Of a stretch of 64,000 nt of DNA, positions 34,399-48,517 are shown piece after piece. The position numbers and the translations under genes were made by a program. Under the pieces are notes generated by a model. The model was not told where the DNA came from. It made no database searches and worked only from the letters and a program-made list of their open reading frames with translations. The first letter of the stretch is position 1. Every line of letters starts with the position of its first letter. Source of the DNA: Cryptomeria japonica (taxonomy: Eukaryota > Streptophyta > Pinopsida > Cupressales > Cupressaceae); the NCBI RefSeq assembly GCF_030272615.1, contig NC_081413.1:335398302-335462301 (forward strand). Direction: 5' to 3'.

Positions 34399-35191
34399 CT
34401 ATTGGATCATCTTGGTGTGATGATGCATGTGCTCTTCCGGTGATCTTTCTCCTTGAAGTAATGCCTTAGAGATCTCATTTCTCAAAGAGATAAGGTTATC
34501 CAACTTAGGACCAAGTTTATATTTAAGCTCTCTAGCATTAGCCTTAATTCTTCCCTTCTCTTTCTCAAATTTCTCCAACTTTTCTTCAAAACATGTTATT
34601 TCCTGCTCAATAACTGATATAGGTTTGGATGAACCAATTATGTTATCAGCTATGTCATCCATTTCTTTCTGTAATTTGCTTATTTCCTTTTCTATGTCCT
34701 TTGTCAATATATGTGGTTTGCATATTTCTCTATATAGCTCTTTATATTCCAAAATTGTAGTATTCATTGCTGGTAAAAGTGTTTTCATGTGTTCCATGCA
34801 CTTTTTAATTGTATCCTCAAATAATTTATCCTTTTCCTTTTCAACTTTCTCTTTGAATGTGTCCTCATTCACCTTATCAACTATTATTACATTGTCGATA
34901 ATGAGTTTGGACAATGTGTCCAACTTACCTAAAGAATCCTTTACATGATCTATGTTACAGTTCGGTGCAATCAATTTAAGAATTGGTATGGTGTCACCAA
35001 TTGCTTTGTAAGCTAATGCATTACAGTCAGTTATCTTCCTGATAGAGTCTAGAAGTACCTTTGTCACATTAGTAGGCCTGAATTCACTTAATGAAGTACC
35101 GGATGTCTGACCAACTACCTTAATTACCTCTGTGCTTCCAACATTTGTAACCAATCTACTTGTGTTAACTTCCGGTGGATCAGTCTGAGTT
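34399..35191 (-). pseudogene. Element C ORF2, C-terminal part
   Basis: About 264 open codons following the junction with D (MQTQTDPPEVNTSR), in a frame one base off that of 54486-54809. Mostly Lys/Glu-rich helices with coiled-coil spacing (for example CFEEKLEKFEKEKGR). It ends near the element's 3' purine tract, as does ORF2 in element A, so ORF2 occupies the whole place where pol should be. Confidence 0.65.
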
Positions 35192-35196
35192 TGCAT

Positions 35197-36275
35197 TGTT
35201 AGGACCCAGAGGCAACTGAGAGGGAGGGTGAATCAGTTGTCTATTAATTTCATCCCAAATATAGCATAACCAAACTTAGTGCATAATACCGGTAAACCAA
35301 ACTTAATGCCGGTAGACAGTTTAACAGTTAATAATAGTACCAGTAAAGTTTAATGCATGAAACGGAAAGACAAATAACATCCACAACACATAACATAGAT
35401 ATTTGTACATGGAAACCCTGTAATGGGAAAAACCACAATGGGGAACCTTACCCACAATCAGATGATACTACTACAGATAGTATGTGTGTACAAATGGGGT
35501 CTGCACATGCAGAAAGGCCAACTTCCTAGAGCTCACTGCTCAATCACAAAATGGGAGTCACACTGACTACAATTGGATGGTTAAATCCAATGATAATGTA
35601 CTGCTCAAAATAACATCTTCATATGCTGGATTCAGTACCGGTTAAGCTCTGATTGTCTTCTTCATACCTTCCTTGAATCTTCAAATGATGTATGTATGTA
35701 TCACTCTGCTTATATTCACATATATCTTATTGCAATCCTCTACCACACCTTACTACATAATCTCACAATTGAGATCTTACATATATACCAAAACCTAAGA
35801 CCAAATGTGTAGGTCGTCTCACTAAGAATATTACAATTAAATCAATTACAAATGAATCAATATGCAATGCATCGTGTTGGCTCAATGCATTTACAATAAT
35901 AACCAATCAATAAAATATCTTCATAACATGTCATGCTGATCTGGAATAGATAACACTTATCGGTCCATAACCTAGACCTATTTGCTGGTAACAACAAATA
36001 TGCAAACTCAATTAGACCAATAACCAAATCACCAAAACCAAGTGTCCAAACAATATTTTTGACATAACCAAGTAATCTCTAGATGATAACAGATCATCCT
36101 CAGTGCCAATGAACAATATAGCCTGCCGGTGAACTAGATACCGGTGACTGTGCATAAGTCACTGAACATGCCGGTGAACATAACTAAAGATCTTCAATGC
36201 TGATAAGTGTTCACAAGTGTTGACAAGTATTGACATCAATGACAAAACCAATGCAACACATCCATAATACCAACA
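35197..36275 (-). repeat. Element D 3' LTR
   Basis: Plus-strand reading TGTTAGGACCC...TACCAACA. Contains CTGAGAGGGAGGGTGAATC near 35213. No gene is present. Confidence 0.92.
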
Positions 36276-36287
36276 ATCTCCCCCTTT
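36276..36287 (-). other. Polypurine tract of element D
   Basis: The reverse strand reads AAAGGGGGAGAT directly before the 3' LTR. Confidence 0.88.
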
Positions 36288-36664
36288 GGCATTGATGGCA
36301 ACACAAGATGGAAAAACTATCTAAGTGCCAAAGCAGAAATGCCAAAACCCAAAAACCAACAATCTCCCAAAGAGATCATTAACAAGAAATCAAAATACAG
36401 ATACAGAGAGTAACAATCTCTCCCCCAATGAATAATCTCTCCCCAAATGATAATGTGTTTTTTGATAGATATCTCTCCCCCTTTGACATCAAATGCCAAA
36501 GCGATACAAAACCAAATACAATCAGCTCATAGAACTTATTACAAATACCAATTGTTATAACCAAATTTATTCAATCTACTCCCCCTGAGAAGTAGCTCTC
36601 CTTCATCAAAGCCGGAAAAGATTTCTCTATTAATTCTGTCGCTTTGATGCCATGCTCCAACTGT
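36288..36664. other. Element D 3' untranslated region
   Basis: Between the end of RNase H and the purine tract; repeats the CTCTCCCCC word several times. No gene is present. Confidence 0.6.
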
Positions 36665-39600
36665 CTAAGTTTCTACTGGTGAGGGTATAACTCCAAGCTG
36701 CTCTCTTAGATATTCAAAAGTTTCCTTAGGCAAAGGCTTAGTAAAGATATCTGCAATCTACTCTTTAGTATTCACATAAACCAATTTCATTTCTTTTGCT
36801 TCAACATTCTCTTTCAAAAAATTGAATTTGATAGAAACATGTTTAGTTTTAGAGTGAAATACCGGATTCTTTGATATATCAATTGCTGCCATATTATCAC
36901 AGTAAATGATTATAGGTTATTTACATTTTACCTTTATGTCCTTCAACATTTTATTAATCCATAATACCTATGTACAATTAGTTGTTGCTGCAACATATTC
37001 TGATTCTACTATTGATAGTGATGTACAACTTTGTTTCTTGCTCAACCATGAAATTAGTCTGCTGCCAAGAAAAAATGCTCCGCTGGTGGTGCTTTTTCTG
37101 TCATCTACATCTCTTGCCCAATTTGCATCTGTGTATGCACATAAATCAAAATTTTCATCTTTAGGATACCATAAACCAAGATTTGTTGTGCCTTGTAGGT
37201 ACCGGAAAATCCTTTTCACTGCTGATTCATGATTTTCCTTAGGATTACTCTGAAATCTTTAAACAATACATACTGCATTCATAATAGCAGGTCTTGTTTG
37301 TGTCAAATACAGTAAACCTCTAATCATAGATTTATATCTTGTCAGATTAATAGGTGTTGATTCATCCTTCAATGATAGTTTATCAGTTGTAGTCATAGGT
37401 GTACTTACCGGTTTAGAGTTTTCCTTACCAAATTTCTTAAGTAATTCCTTCAAGTACTTTGATTGATTTATGAATATACCTTTATTAGTCTATGAAATCT
37501 GCAATCCTAAAAAGAATTTTATCTTCCCAATCATAGACATTTCAAATTCTTCCTGCATCTTATTAGAAATGTCTTTACACAATCCTTCTTCTCCTCCAAA
37601 AATGATATCATCAACAAAAACTTCAATAACCAAGATGTCATCATTAGTCACTTTGTAATATAAGTTACTGTCAGCATTACCTTTAGTGTAACAAAGATTC
37701 AAAAGATATTTGTCCAATCTAGCATACCAAGCTCTAGGAGCTTGCTTCAATCCATATAAAGCTTTCCTTAACCTACAAACCATATCTTTGTCATCTGTCA
37801 AAGAAAATCCATCAGGTTGTTCAATGTAGACTTCCTCTTCAAGATCACCATTTAGAAATGCACATTTAACATCCATTTGATATACTTTATAGTTCTTGTG
37901 TGCTGCAAAAGCTAAGAATAATCTGACTGCCTCAATTATAGCTACCGGTGCAAAGGTTTCATTGTAATCAACTCCTTCTTTCCGTGAATATCCCTTACAC
38001 ACTAGTCTTACTTTGTTTCTGATTACTATACTATCTTCATTAAGTTTATTTCTGAATACCCATTTAGTTCCAATTACATTTTTTTTTTAGGTCGGGGAAC
38101 CAATGTCCATGTGTTATTCTTTTCAAGTTGTTCTAATTCATCTTCCATAGCTTTGATCCAATGTTTATCTTCACATGCCTCATTAATAGTTGTTGGATCA
38201 ATTTGAGAAATTAGACATACCTCTTCATTTGCCAGTCTTCCTCTAGTCATAACACCTTGATACTTATTCCCGATTATCTGACTTTCAGAGTGATTCAATC
38301 TCACATACCTGGGTGTATTCACTTGTTGTTGTTCTTCAGTCTTTGTGGAATTATCAGATGATGCCGGTGTGACTGGATCAACATTTTGTACTAGTGTACT
38401 CATTGTAGGTTCATTTGTGATTATCTCAACTACCGGTTCAAAGTCCATGGACCTTGAATTACCTCCAAACTATTCATCAATCTTCACAATTGCACTCTCA
38501 ATGATTTTCTACAATCTCTTGTTAAAACATCTATATGCCTTGCTCTTAGATGAATAACCAAGAAATAATCCTTCATCACTTCTAGGATCAAATTTTCCAA
38601 TATAATTATCTCTCCTAATATAACATTTGCTTCCAAATATTCTGAAATATTTAAGAGTAGGAGTATTACCAAACCATAGTTCATGAGGGGTCTTACCGGT
38701 TTCACCTTTGATGTGAACTCTGTTGAATGTATAAACAATTGTATTGACTGTTTTTCTCCAATACACATGAGGTAGGTTTGCTTCTGATATCATGCTTCTA
38801 GTTGCATCCAGAATAGTTTTGTTCTTCCTTTCCACAACTCTATTTTGTTGGGGTGTCTGAGGTGCTGATAATTGTCTTTTGATTCCATTCACTTCACAGA
38901 ATGTATTAAATTCCTTAGATATGAATTCACCTCCTTGATCTGATCTCAAACATTTGATTTTCTTACTGGTTTCATTCTCTACCATTACTTTGAATAATTT
39001 GAATTTCCCAAAAGCTTCTGATTTCTCCCTAAGACAAGTAACCCAACACATTCTAGAATAATCATCAATGATTAGCATTAAATATCTATCTCCTTGTAAA
39101 CTTCTAGTTCTTGTTGGACCACATAAATCAGTATGAATTAAGTCAAGAACATTATTGGATTTTTCTGGAATACTTTTAAAAGTTCCTCTAGCTTGTTTTC
39201 CAAATTGACATTCCTTACATACCGGATTGCGAGGTTTAAAAATATTAGGTAAATCCCTTACTACCTTAGTTGTACTAATTTTCACAATGCAATCAAAATT
39301 TACATGACAAAGTCTTTCATACCATTACCAACTTTCATCAATATATGAAATCAAGCATGTCTTCTCATTGTTATTTGAATGAAAGATATTACCTCTAGTC
39401 TGATTACCGGTTGCAATTTCCAAACTAGTTCTATTCATGATTTTGCATTTACCATTCTTGAATTGTAATTGAAATCCTTTTTCAACTAATTGACCAACAC
39501 TCAAAAGATTATGCTTCAAACCTTCAACATAATAAACATTGTTAGTATTGTGCTTACCATCAAAAGATATAGTGTCTTTTCCTCTGATCAAACAAGCTTT

Positions 39601-39885
39601 ATCATCCCCAAATCTTACTAGACCTCCATTGTATTCCTAAAAGGTTAAGAATTTACTTTTATCACCAGTCATATGATGTGAACATCCAGAATCAATGATC
39701 CATTCATCCTTTTCTTCAATTTTACCTGCCAGGGCCTGCTCTACTGGTTGAACAGTAGGTGCCAGTTGATATTCTGTTATTGCAACAAAAGCCCATCCAT
39801 TGTCTATCAGTTCCTCATCAGAATCATCAGTAACTCCTTCATCAACATAGTATTATGATTTGTCTCTATTCTTAAATTTGTAACT
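36665..39885 (-). pseudogene. pol: Element D pol: protease, integrase, RT, RNase H
   Basis: Protease remnant WIIDSGCSHHM near 39690. Integrase with HHCC (LCHVNF...CKECQFGKQ) and catalytic D, D, E in DLCGPTRTRS, RSDQGGEF and QQNRVVERKN (39290-38510). RT with [38 protein letters not shown] and active site [10 protein letters not shown] (38070-37490). RNase H with YTDANWARD, STTSGAFF, ISWLSKKQ and ESEYVAAT, ending at a stop at 36665. Breaks: several TAG/TAA/TGA codons and a frame change at a run of ten A (T on the plus strand, 38079-38088) just before RT. Order integrase before RT identifies Ty1/copia. Confidence 0.93.
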
Positions 39886-40517
39886 CTAATGTTCAGGGTT
39901 AGGCTTATATGTTCTTTTAGCTTCTTCTTTCAATCTTGCATGTCTATCAGGACATCTAGATGTCATATGACCAATTTTATTGCAGTAAAAACATTTAAAT
40001 GGTGCTTTACCTTCATACTTACTTCCAATTGGACCTTTAGGCATTTTCCATGTAAATAGTGCTTCAAGCTCTTCAAGTTTTTCATTCTCTCTTCTGATTT
40101 CTTCAAGTTCTCTAGCATAGAGTGCTTTCCAATTAGATTTTTCAGATGATGATGATGATGTTGCAGATGATGAAGCTTTGAAACCTAAATCTGTCTTAAT
40201 TGTAGCAATAGGACCAAATTCCTCAAGTTCAAAAGCTGAAAGTTTTCCAACCAAAGTATCTCTAGATACTGATGTATTAGGCATTGTTCTTAATTCATTA
40301 ATAGCAGTTACTTTCATTTTGTATGCTGGTGGCAATTCTCTTAAAACTTTAGAAACAATTTCATCTTCACTTATGGATCCTCCACAACATGGTATACCTA
40401 AAAACATTTCATGAACTATTTCCATAAAAGCAGAAATCCTTTCATCTTCTTCCATTTTCAGATTTTCATACCTAACCCGGAAGCATTCTAGTTTTGCAAT
40501 TTTGACAGTGGTATCAC
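39886..40517 (-). pseudogene. gag: Element D gag, C-terminal part with zinc knuckle
   Basis: Continues the UBN2-type copia gag after the L insertion: region ISEDEIVSKVLRELPPAYK, a Ser-rich stretch, a short coiled coil, and one CCHC knuckle CFYCNKIGHMTSRC near 40000-39960. It ends at a TAG at 39886. Only one knuckle is present, unlike the arrays of elements A and C. Confidence 0.9.
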
Positions 40518-42742
40518 TGTAATGCCCCGCCAGGAAACCCCTAAGGGTTTAAGTTAAAAACACTCAAATAGAAAGTAAATATTTTTTTTTTATAATAATA
40601 ATAATTACGAATGTTAATAATAAGTTACAACATTAAGATAATTTGGAGTTATCTAAAACTTAGATAGCACAACGGAAGGCTAAACAATACTAAGGAGTTT
40701 CCCAATGTGATTACGTAACTTTACACCTAACTCAACTCATGTCAATTGATCCAATAAGCTGGATATCTTAATTTATGAGATAATGCATAAGACATGGTTA
40801 TATGTATGTTCAATAAATTGACGTCTTAGAATTTTAGGAAGCGTTCATTTATTTTGGGTGGATAGGAGGCCATCACGAGGTTATTTACTCATTGCACTTT
40901 AAAACATAATTAATTTAAGAGGCCTCCCATAAGGTTCAATGCGATTAATATCGCGAAGTTCATTCATTTGGGTTTAAGGTAACCACCCACAATTGATATC
41001 ATCCTTTAAATTTAAAAGTATGGTAAATAAGATGAGATTCATTCATTAAGGATTAAACTACCATTAATAGAGTGAGGTTCCCTCATTTAAAGTTTAAGCA
41101 TAACCAAACTAAAGAGTCGTAGTTCTTTTATGGTAGATAAAATGTAAGTAGCCATAGAGTTCACTCATTGAAGTTTTAATAATACTAATAAATGGAATTA
41201 AGGTGAAAAGGTATTAGGAACACATGAGTTCATCCTTTAAATTAAAATATAGTTAGCAAGATGATATTCATTATTACAGGATTAAAACATAAGTACATAG
41301 TGACATTCTTCCATTAGGATTAGAATATAACTATCTTATTGCATGCCACTCCTTCTAGTTAAATGAACTTAATATGAAAATATACATTTACTAAGATTAA
41401 GATATAAACAACTATACAAATGCTTCCCATTTTAGTTCAATTTTTGCAATCATAAGAGATTCTTTTATTAGGGTTATAATTATGGATAAATAGTTGAGTT
41501 CACCCAATTATCAAGTTAATTTGGTAAGGGATTATTTGTTAAGATTAAAACATAAATAACTAAACAAATTCATCCAATATAGTGAAGTATGATTAACATG
41601 GCGATACTCATTTAAGAAGATAAAAAGTAAATACCTATATGATGTTCATCCTTTAAATTTCAACTTAGAAATTACAACATTAATTCTAACTTTGTTACCC
41701 ATTCACATTCGTTCAGTTTACCAACTTATATCAAGCTAAAACTTTTATGGTAACCTAGTGATATTCATTCCACTATTACTTCTTTTATTTAACATAAACC
41801 AAATACTTTTCAATAATCATAATTTACAATGTTTTATGAACCTGATTTCTACATTTATCAAGATGAATAATTTTATGCACTTGATTTAGCTTCATTAAAT
41901 TCCCATTATACACTTATGAAAAACAACCATACATGATAACTTAAAGTATGAAATAAAAGAGACAAGGCATCGCATAACACAGATATGATCTCAGAGTTCA
42001 CCCCTAAAGGGCTACATCTCCGGGTCTGCTCAACTGCAAGACCCCTTTGGTATTAATATTGTTAGGAATACATAATTTATAAGTCTTTTACATCCTTGCC
42101 ACTTAGGCGAACACAACCAATATACAAATGACCACTTTGATCCAAAAATCCTAAATGATTTCCACATAGAGGCGGACACAACTGAGCATGCTAAAAGAAA
42201 GTACAAGGTCCATTGCCCAACGGTACTCTATTTAGAGACCTAAGACTTAAACAGGGGCCCCAATTTCAACAACGATAGGTTCCAAACATATACATCCAGG
42301 TTTGCCATCACTTTAACAAAGCAAATACAGAACTTAAACTTACAAACTTTCCAAATCGATACGTTATCAAACTTTCAATCATTCTACTAGCATATCGAAG
42401 AAGTAATAACAAAATATACGAAGATAATTTAGATTCATATTCCATACACTCCTATACTTAGTTTTTTTTTGTTTTTTTTCATTTCTAAAATTTCCGGATG
42501 ATCATAATCATTCAAATTGAAAGACAATACTTATTCCTGAAAAGAAAACTTCTTATTAAAATATATTATCTAATGTTAACAAAAGTGTTTTATTTCAAAG
42601 ATCTTCAAATAAAGACATTATTTAACCTCATTTCCAAAAATCTAAATCTATATGAATAGATATTTCTACAATTATATGACAAGCTCCTTTTATTCATACC
42701 CCCATGGCATTTTCCCCATTTTTTTTTTTTTAATTTTATAAA

Positions 42743-42774
<32 letters not shown>

Positions 42775-44912
42775 TTTTAAAATATATACAAAAAACACAA
42801 AACATTTTTTTTTATTAATTTGGGAACCCTAACCTACGGGTCCCACCTCCCATCACGGGAGTGGGAGGAACCCACACGCAGGTCCCTGCGGCCCACAGTG
42901 TGGACGCAAGTCCTGCGAAACCACACTGTGGTCGCAGGTTCCCTGTAGCCCACAGCGTGGACGCAGGTCTCGCAAGCCACACTGTGGTTGCAGGTCTCCC
43001 TGCGGCCCACAGTGTGGATGCGGGGTTCCCTACGGCCCACGTTGTGGACGTAGGTCCCTGTGGCCCACATTGTGGATGCAGGTAGAACTACGAGCTGCGG
43101 GGAAAGGGAAGAGGGGGAAAATATGGCAGCACGAGTTGAGCCTTCGGCTCCTCCGCCTGCCAAACCCTAACGCCCCATTTGATATTAAAATTTTTATTTT
43201 TTTTTAAAAGACAAATAACATGGCCAAAGTAGCAATGAAAACAACAGTTTTGATATACTTTTTTTTTGTATTTACAGTCAAAACAAAAGGGGTTTTTAAC
43301 AGTTTCTCTTTTTTTTTTTTTTTTTCAGAATGTTTAAGCAAAGAATGGGGAAGATTTTCTCCTTTCAAAATGTCCAAGAAACCATGACAAATCTTGAATC
43401 CAAAAACAATCAAGCTTTCAAAAAAACTGAAACTAAATCTTAAAGGCATTCATGGGCATTATCATTTCTTTTTCCAGCATTTCATGGAGAACATTCAAAC
43501 ACCAATTTTTTTGATCCAACAAATAAAATAAAAGGGTAGGTTGGAATCCTACCTCATAACGCATTCTAGGCAAGACTTGAAGGAGAGCTCCACTTGCAAC
43601 TCAAAGCAAAACTCCATTTTCTCCAAAATTCCCCCATCTCCATTTCAAAAAAAATCCCAAAAAGAGAACCCCAAAATATTTCCCAAAAACTAGGTTAAAT
43701 GAGAAACCTCTTTTTTTTTGTCCTAATTTTCAATTTCGAATTTAGGCATTTATTTTTTTAAAATAAAAGAAAATGAAAATGGAAATCATTCCTTTCCATT
43801 ATTCAATACATCTTATTCGCTTTTCTTATTAAAATTAAAAAGCCTCTATTTCTTTTTTTTAATTCTAATTTTAATTTCTCCATATTACTCTAGCCAACAT
43901 TTATATTTTGAACTATTAACAAGGGTAAGGTATTTAAATTAATTTAAATTTCCAAAAATCAATCCTTTATACTATATCAACTTAACAAGTAAAAAAAATA
44001 ATTTCCTTTAAATAATAAAATTTACCCTTTTCTTTTCCAAAATGCGAAAATGATTAATTTATTTCTATTTCCCAAATGACTTTAAATCCTTCCTTTCTAA
44101 AACGCATAACTCATTCAATTCGTTATTTTAAAATTAACTATTAAATTAACTCGCTATAACATAATAAAGCGACCTTTTTAATAAATGACTTATCTCATGA
44201 AAGAAATCTATTTATTCTAATTTTCTCAACTACAAATGCGTAAATGAACACATTAATTCAAGTTAAATACTTTAAGCTTGCTACAATTATAATTAAAGCG
44301 ATCTCTTTAACTTAACGATTAATCATATAAAAGAAAACTACCTATTTTAAATTTCTAAATTACAAATGCGTACATCCTCACATTAAATTGGATTAAATAC
44401 TTAGGATAACAAACTCCACTTACCCTGCGTAAGGCACGCAAATTGAGGAAGTCCACCAAATCACACGACATGCAACCCAACGAAAAGAAAGCCCCACGAA
44501 CCATACACGATGCTCACCTGACCATGGCTAAGGCAAGACGAGAGTTTTATGACCCCAAAATCCTAATTCTGAGGATGGAGGAGGTTTACTCAAACCTGCG
44601 AATCCCGAAGGAGATGAACCTCGCCCTAGGCGGTGTTGTACCTGAAATCTCCTGCACCCATGAATCACGCAAGCATACATATACATATACATATTCAATG
44701 AAGGCGTTAGCTCGAGATTTATCACAAGGGTTAGGAAACAATTACATTTACACAAGAATCAATGCAAGAGCACAATAATAGGTATGCACAATCATTTATA
44801 TTATCTAAACTACACATTGCATCCCTGTCATCCTACCATTCAAGAATGCCACATAGGAAGTCAACCAAGGTCAAATGGGTTTTACAAGTCTAACTAGGGT
44901 AGGGGCATTACA
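40518..44912 (-). repeat. Element L 3' LTR
   Basis: 4395 bp. Carries the CCACAGTGTGG array (42893-43082) and an AT-rich half. The short ORFs in it do not look coding. It lacks a 161-bp block found in the other LTR. Confidence 0.93.
42893..43082. repeat. Alternating CCACAGTGTGG / CCACACTGTGG array, L 3' LTR
   Basis: Seven units of about 25-33 bp. Each has an 11-bp core; successive early cores alternate between CCACAGTGTGG and its reverse complement CCACACTGTGG. Spacers are variants of (A/T)CGCAGGTCCCTGCGGC. It lies beside an AT microsatellite, like the G1 palindrome array. Confidence 0.85.
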
Positions 44913-44922
44913 TTCTCCCCCC
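44913..44922 (-). other. Polypurine tract of element L
   Basis: The reverse strand reads GGGGGGAGAA directly before the 3' LTR. Confidence 0.9.
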
Positions 44923-47900
44923 TAGGCTCCGACTTACTCCTGGAAGTCGCAAGGCTAAACGGAAGTCATACAACACATATTAGCCCTTAAACTCAATTAA
45001 CAATTATCAATTTGCACAAACAACTATTTTGTCAACATTATTTATAAATCCTCTATGAATGTCATTATCCATTAACAGAATGCATCTAACATCATTCACT
45101 TCTTAAAATATTCTAGAATTTACACAGAATCATAGTAGAGAAACAAGAATTTTCCCTTTTTATTACACCAAATTAAAGCAATTGAAATATATAGACACAG
45201 TTATCATACTCATTTATCAAACATGACAAGAAAATATGCCCTCAAGGTCCATTTCTTTCACCAATTCATCTTTTTCACAAAACTTTATCGCATAGAACTA
45301 GCTTCAAATATCAATTTCTACAACCAAGTTAACTTTCGACAAATAAGAGGTTCATAAGAACTCAATTGTTTACACTTTCCAGACATACAAGAACCTTTCC
45401 AATGACTATTCCCCATAACATAATGACAAGTTAATACCATTTAATCCATGATTACACATAATATCCATCCACAAGACTGGTTTGCACAATACAAAAGGCC
45501 ACATGTGAGCATGTCTAGTGCTCGGTCAAAGGTAACATATACGCTCAACATCTCTATGTCTGCTCTCAGAACAAATACATGATCAACAATATCCAACATC
45601 TCACTCAAGGGCTTGATGGTGCTAGGGTACACCATAGCGGTGCTACCTTCCATACAAATCCCTCGTGAATATCCCTTGTTGTGTAAGGTGTTTAGCCTCC
45701 AAGAGATATTCACCACTCAAAGGTAGGTAGTGGATCCTAGTTGTCTCACAGCCTCACATACCTCCATCCTTAAGGTTCCCTACGTCTACTTCCTTGTATA
45801 CACTCATCCAAGACCGTCTCCTACGTTCTTGGAGAGGAATTCACATTGCAACACAAGACCAGCATATGAAAACAACAAGGATAAACCGGTTTAGCCACCA
45901 AAGTACAAAAGATTAAAGGTAATAATTGTCAATTCCAACAATAAAACAAGAAATAATTTTTGGATTTGCAACATCAAATCAAGTAAGATCAAGATTGCAA
46001 GTTCGTGGCTAAACTGTCAAGGTCAAAATAAAATAAATTGCTGGCCCACAAGGAAATAAATAAATAAATAAGAGAAAATCATAAGTGCACATTACATCAC
46101 TAAGTGACTAGCACCTAGCCACCAACGAGGAAGGAAGGAACAATCATCTAGCTATCCTAGTAGCTCATCATGTGGTGTGGCCAAGTCACACATCTGCATG
46201 GCATGGCAATGTGCACCTTGACATCACCCCACATCACGTCGTCATGCGGCATGGCTCTACCCTATACCTATCGGTAGGCCGCATGGAAATGTCTACTACA
46301 TCCCGCATCATGTCTCAGCACAGCATGGCAATACTCCAAGCGGACAGGGCACACAATGGACGTATCCTGCATGGCAGTGTACCCTATGGATAAGGCACGC
46401 ACTGGTCACACTCTGCATAGCGATGTTCCTCTCAGGATACTTGTCGTAAGCCAGAGGTATACATGGCTAAGGTCTACCCACAAGTCTACCAACACTAGTA
46501 AGTTGGCAACTCATGTAAGAAAAATAACACGCCTCTCATGAAGACAAGGCAACAGATGCTCCAATAAAATACATCAATATGCTCAAGAACTATCATCTAT
46601 ATGCTCAAAATGAAGGATAGGAATTAGGTTGGCACACATGAACCTTATACATCAGTTCATCACAAGGGAAAGTATTGAGTACACCTATGTTACAGTTTCA
46701 TTACAAAACTATATTTTTCCTCAAAATAGGGAAGCTAAAGTCGCTTCGCGTCGACATTACTCGTACGTTGTTCATACTATTCAATGAATGGTGACTTCTA
46801 TTACTACCCCTTCACATACTGAATTATCAACAACCCGTGGGTTGGCACTCAGTAAGGAAACAAATAAGAAACATCACATAGATAGGTATGGTTTCCCATA
46901 CTCATAAGCAAACATATTCCCCATGGTTGATTACTTCACCATCCCATGGGCACACATAGCAAGTACGGGTTTCCTACAACACTCACAGAATGGCACCATT
47001 ACTGGTTTAGTCACATTTACGGGGAGTACTTTACATTATGCTAACATATACTTAAGGTAAGTTTTAATTATGCTTTACACATGAATCACCAAATAAAGTT
47101 TACTCTAGATACACGTTCTGAAATTCTCAACAATTCAAATTTACACAAAGAAATTACATCATTCTGATATCTTTCTCAAGTCTCACTAAGCATTTTCATT
47201 CACATTACTAACTATGCAATTTTCTTTTCCAAGTGAAAAAAAAACTTTCCTCTTTCAATTAGAAGCCCAAAGAAAACATACAATTTCATATGCGTTATAA
47301 CAAAATTTCTTCTTAAATCACTGCATTCCAAATAGTATTTCAAAAACAACAAATCCTATATTTTAGGCAAGAGGAGGAAGAGAGCTAGAAAATCAACTAT
47401 TTCCTACGAATACACAAGAACTTCAAGATCACACCATATGCTTGGACATAAGTCTATCATTTTAGTTGCATGGTTTTCATTTCTCTATCTTTTAGGAAGG
47501 TGTCAAAGCATCCTAACATGACATTTCTAATCATTATTGTTGCACTATAATGTTCTAGTTTTCTGAACAAGAATTCAAGACAACCAAATTTTCTTTTGTA
47601 ATACAAGTCTTCTTGAGAACAATCACTATTCGTAATACAATACAATACAATAACACATCAAATCTAACATTGAAAATTCATAATACGACAAGAAGGTAAA
47701 TGAAGAGCTATCTACTAGATATTACACATTTAATGCATACAAATTAACAAGTCTTTCATTTACTTTTTTCTAAACATAATAAGACAATTACCCATATCCA
47801 AAGCAAGTTAAAAGGTGCGTTACTAAATTATATTACTCCTACCAAGCACATGGAGAATCCTTAAAGAAAACATACAATTTCCTATCATTAACCAAAAATT

Positions 47901-48505
47901 AACTCCCAAACCAATCCCTTTCACAACCTAAAACACAAAAATGTTATGAGGCTCACACAAGGGCTCAAGAAATATCATCCTTTCTCTTGCAATAAGAAAA
48001 CTTAAATAAGAGATAATTACCCATATCAAATCCTTTTAATTTACTAGAGAGAGAGAAGAAGAAGAAGAGTCATAATCACTCAATGTACTACGTAATAAGC
48101 ATTAACATTTGCCATACTAGTCTTTCAAGTGGACAATCATTAAAATCGATCAATACCATAAACAAGCACATACCGCACTTTTAGATTCAAGATATTAACA
48201 ACCAACCCAGATGGACTAGTCACAAGAGTAACATAAATTGAAAATGAAGGTACATACGACTCCCTTTCAAAGTAAGAGAAATCATAGACCAAGACCTCAA
48301 TAAGCAGACAAAACACCCATAATTATTTCCCAAAACCCCCACATCAATAAGGTGAAAACAAGGTGTGAACACACACATTACACACAAGTAGGGTTTGTTA
48401 AATCACACCCTCACATCAAGGTGGACAAGCATACAACATAAGGTAGACACACACACACCAACTAAGGGCACAAGAGAAACCAGAGATCCCAGTGTTGCAA
48501 CATGG
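44923..48505. other. Element L interior, noncoding
   Basis: About 3.6 kb without a frame over ~90 codons and with no gag, protease, RT or integrase motif on either strand. It holds a degenerate repeat near 46190-46430. In LARD elements this domain is thought to act as RNA (packaging, priming); that role is inferred here. Confidence 0.75.
46190..46430. repeat. Degenerate GCATGGCAATGT repeat in element L interior
   Basis: Variants of GCATGGCAATGT recur near 46197, 46247, 46280, 46322, 46371 and 46412, about 35-50 bp apart, with similar flanking words (CACATC, GTACCCTAT). The units are diverged. Confidence 0.4.
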
Positions 48506-48517
48506 GCTCTGATACCA
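48506..48517 (-). other. Primer binding site of element L
   Basis: The reverse strand reads TGGTATCAGAGC, two bases from the LTR. Confidence 0.92.

Noticed and set aside
44443-44778. 111-codon plus-strand frame in the L LTR, repeated near 52679
   Set aside because: Copied by the LTR duplication, antisense to the element, and without recognisable domain.
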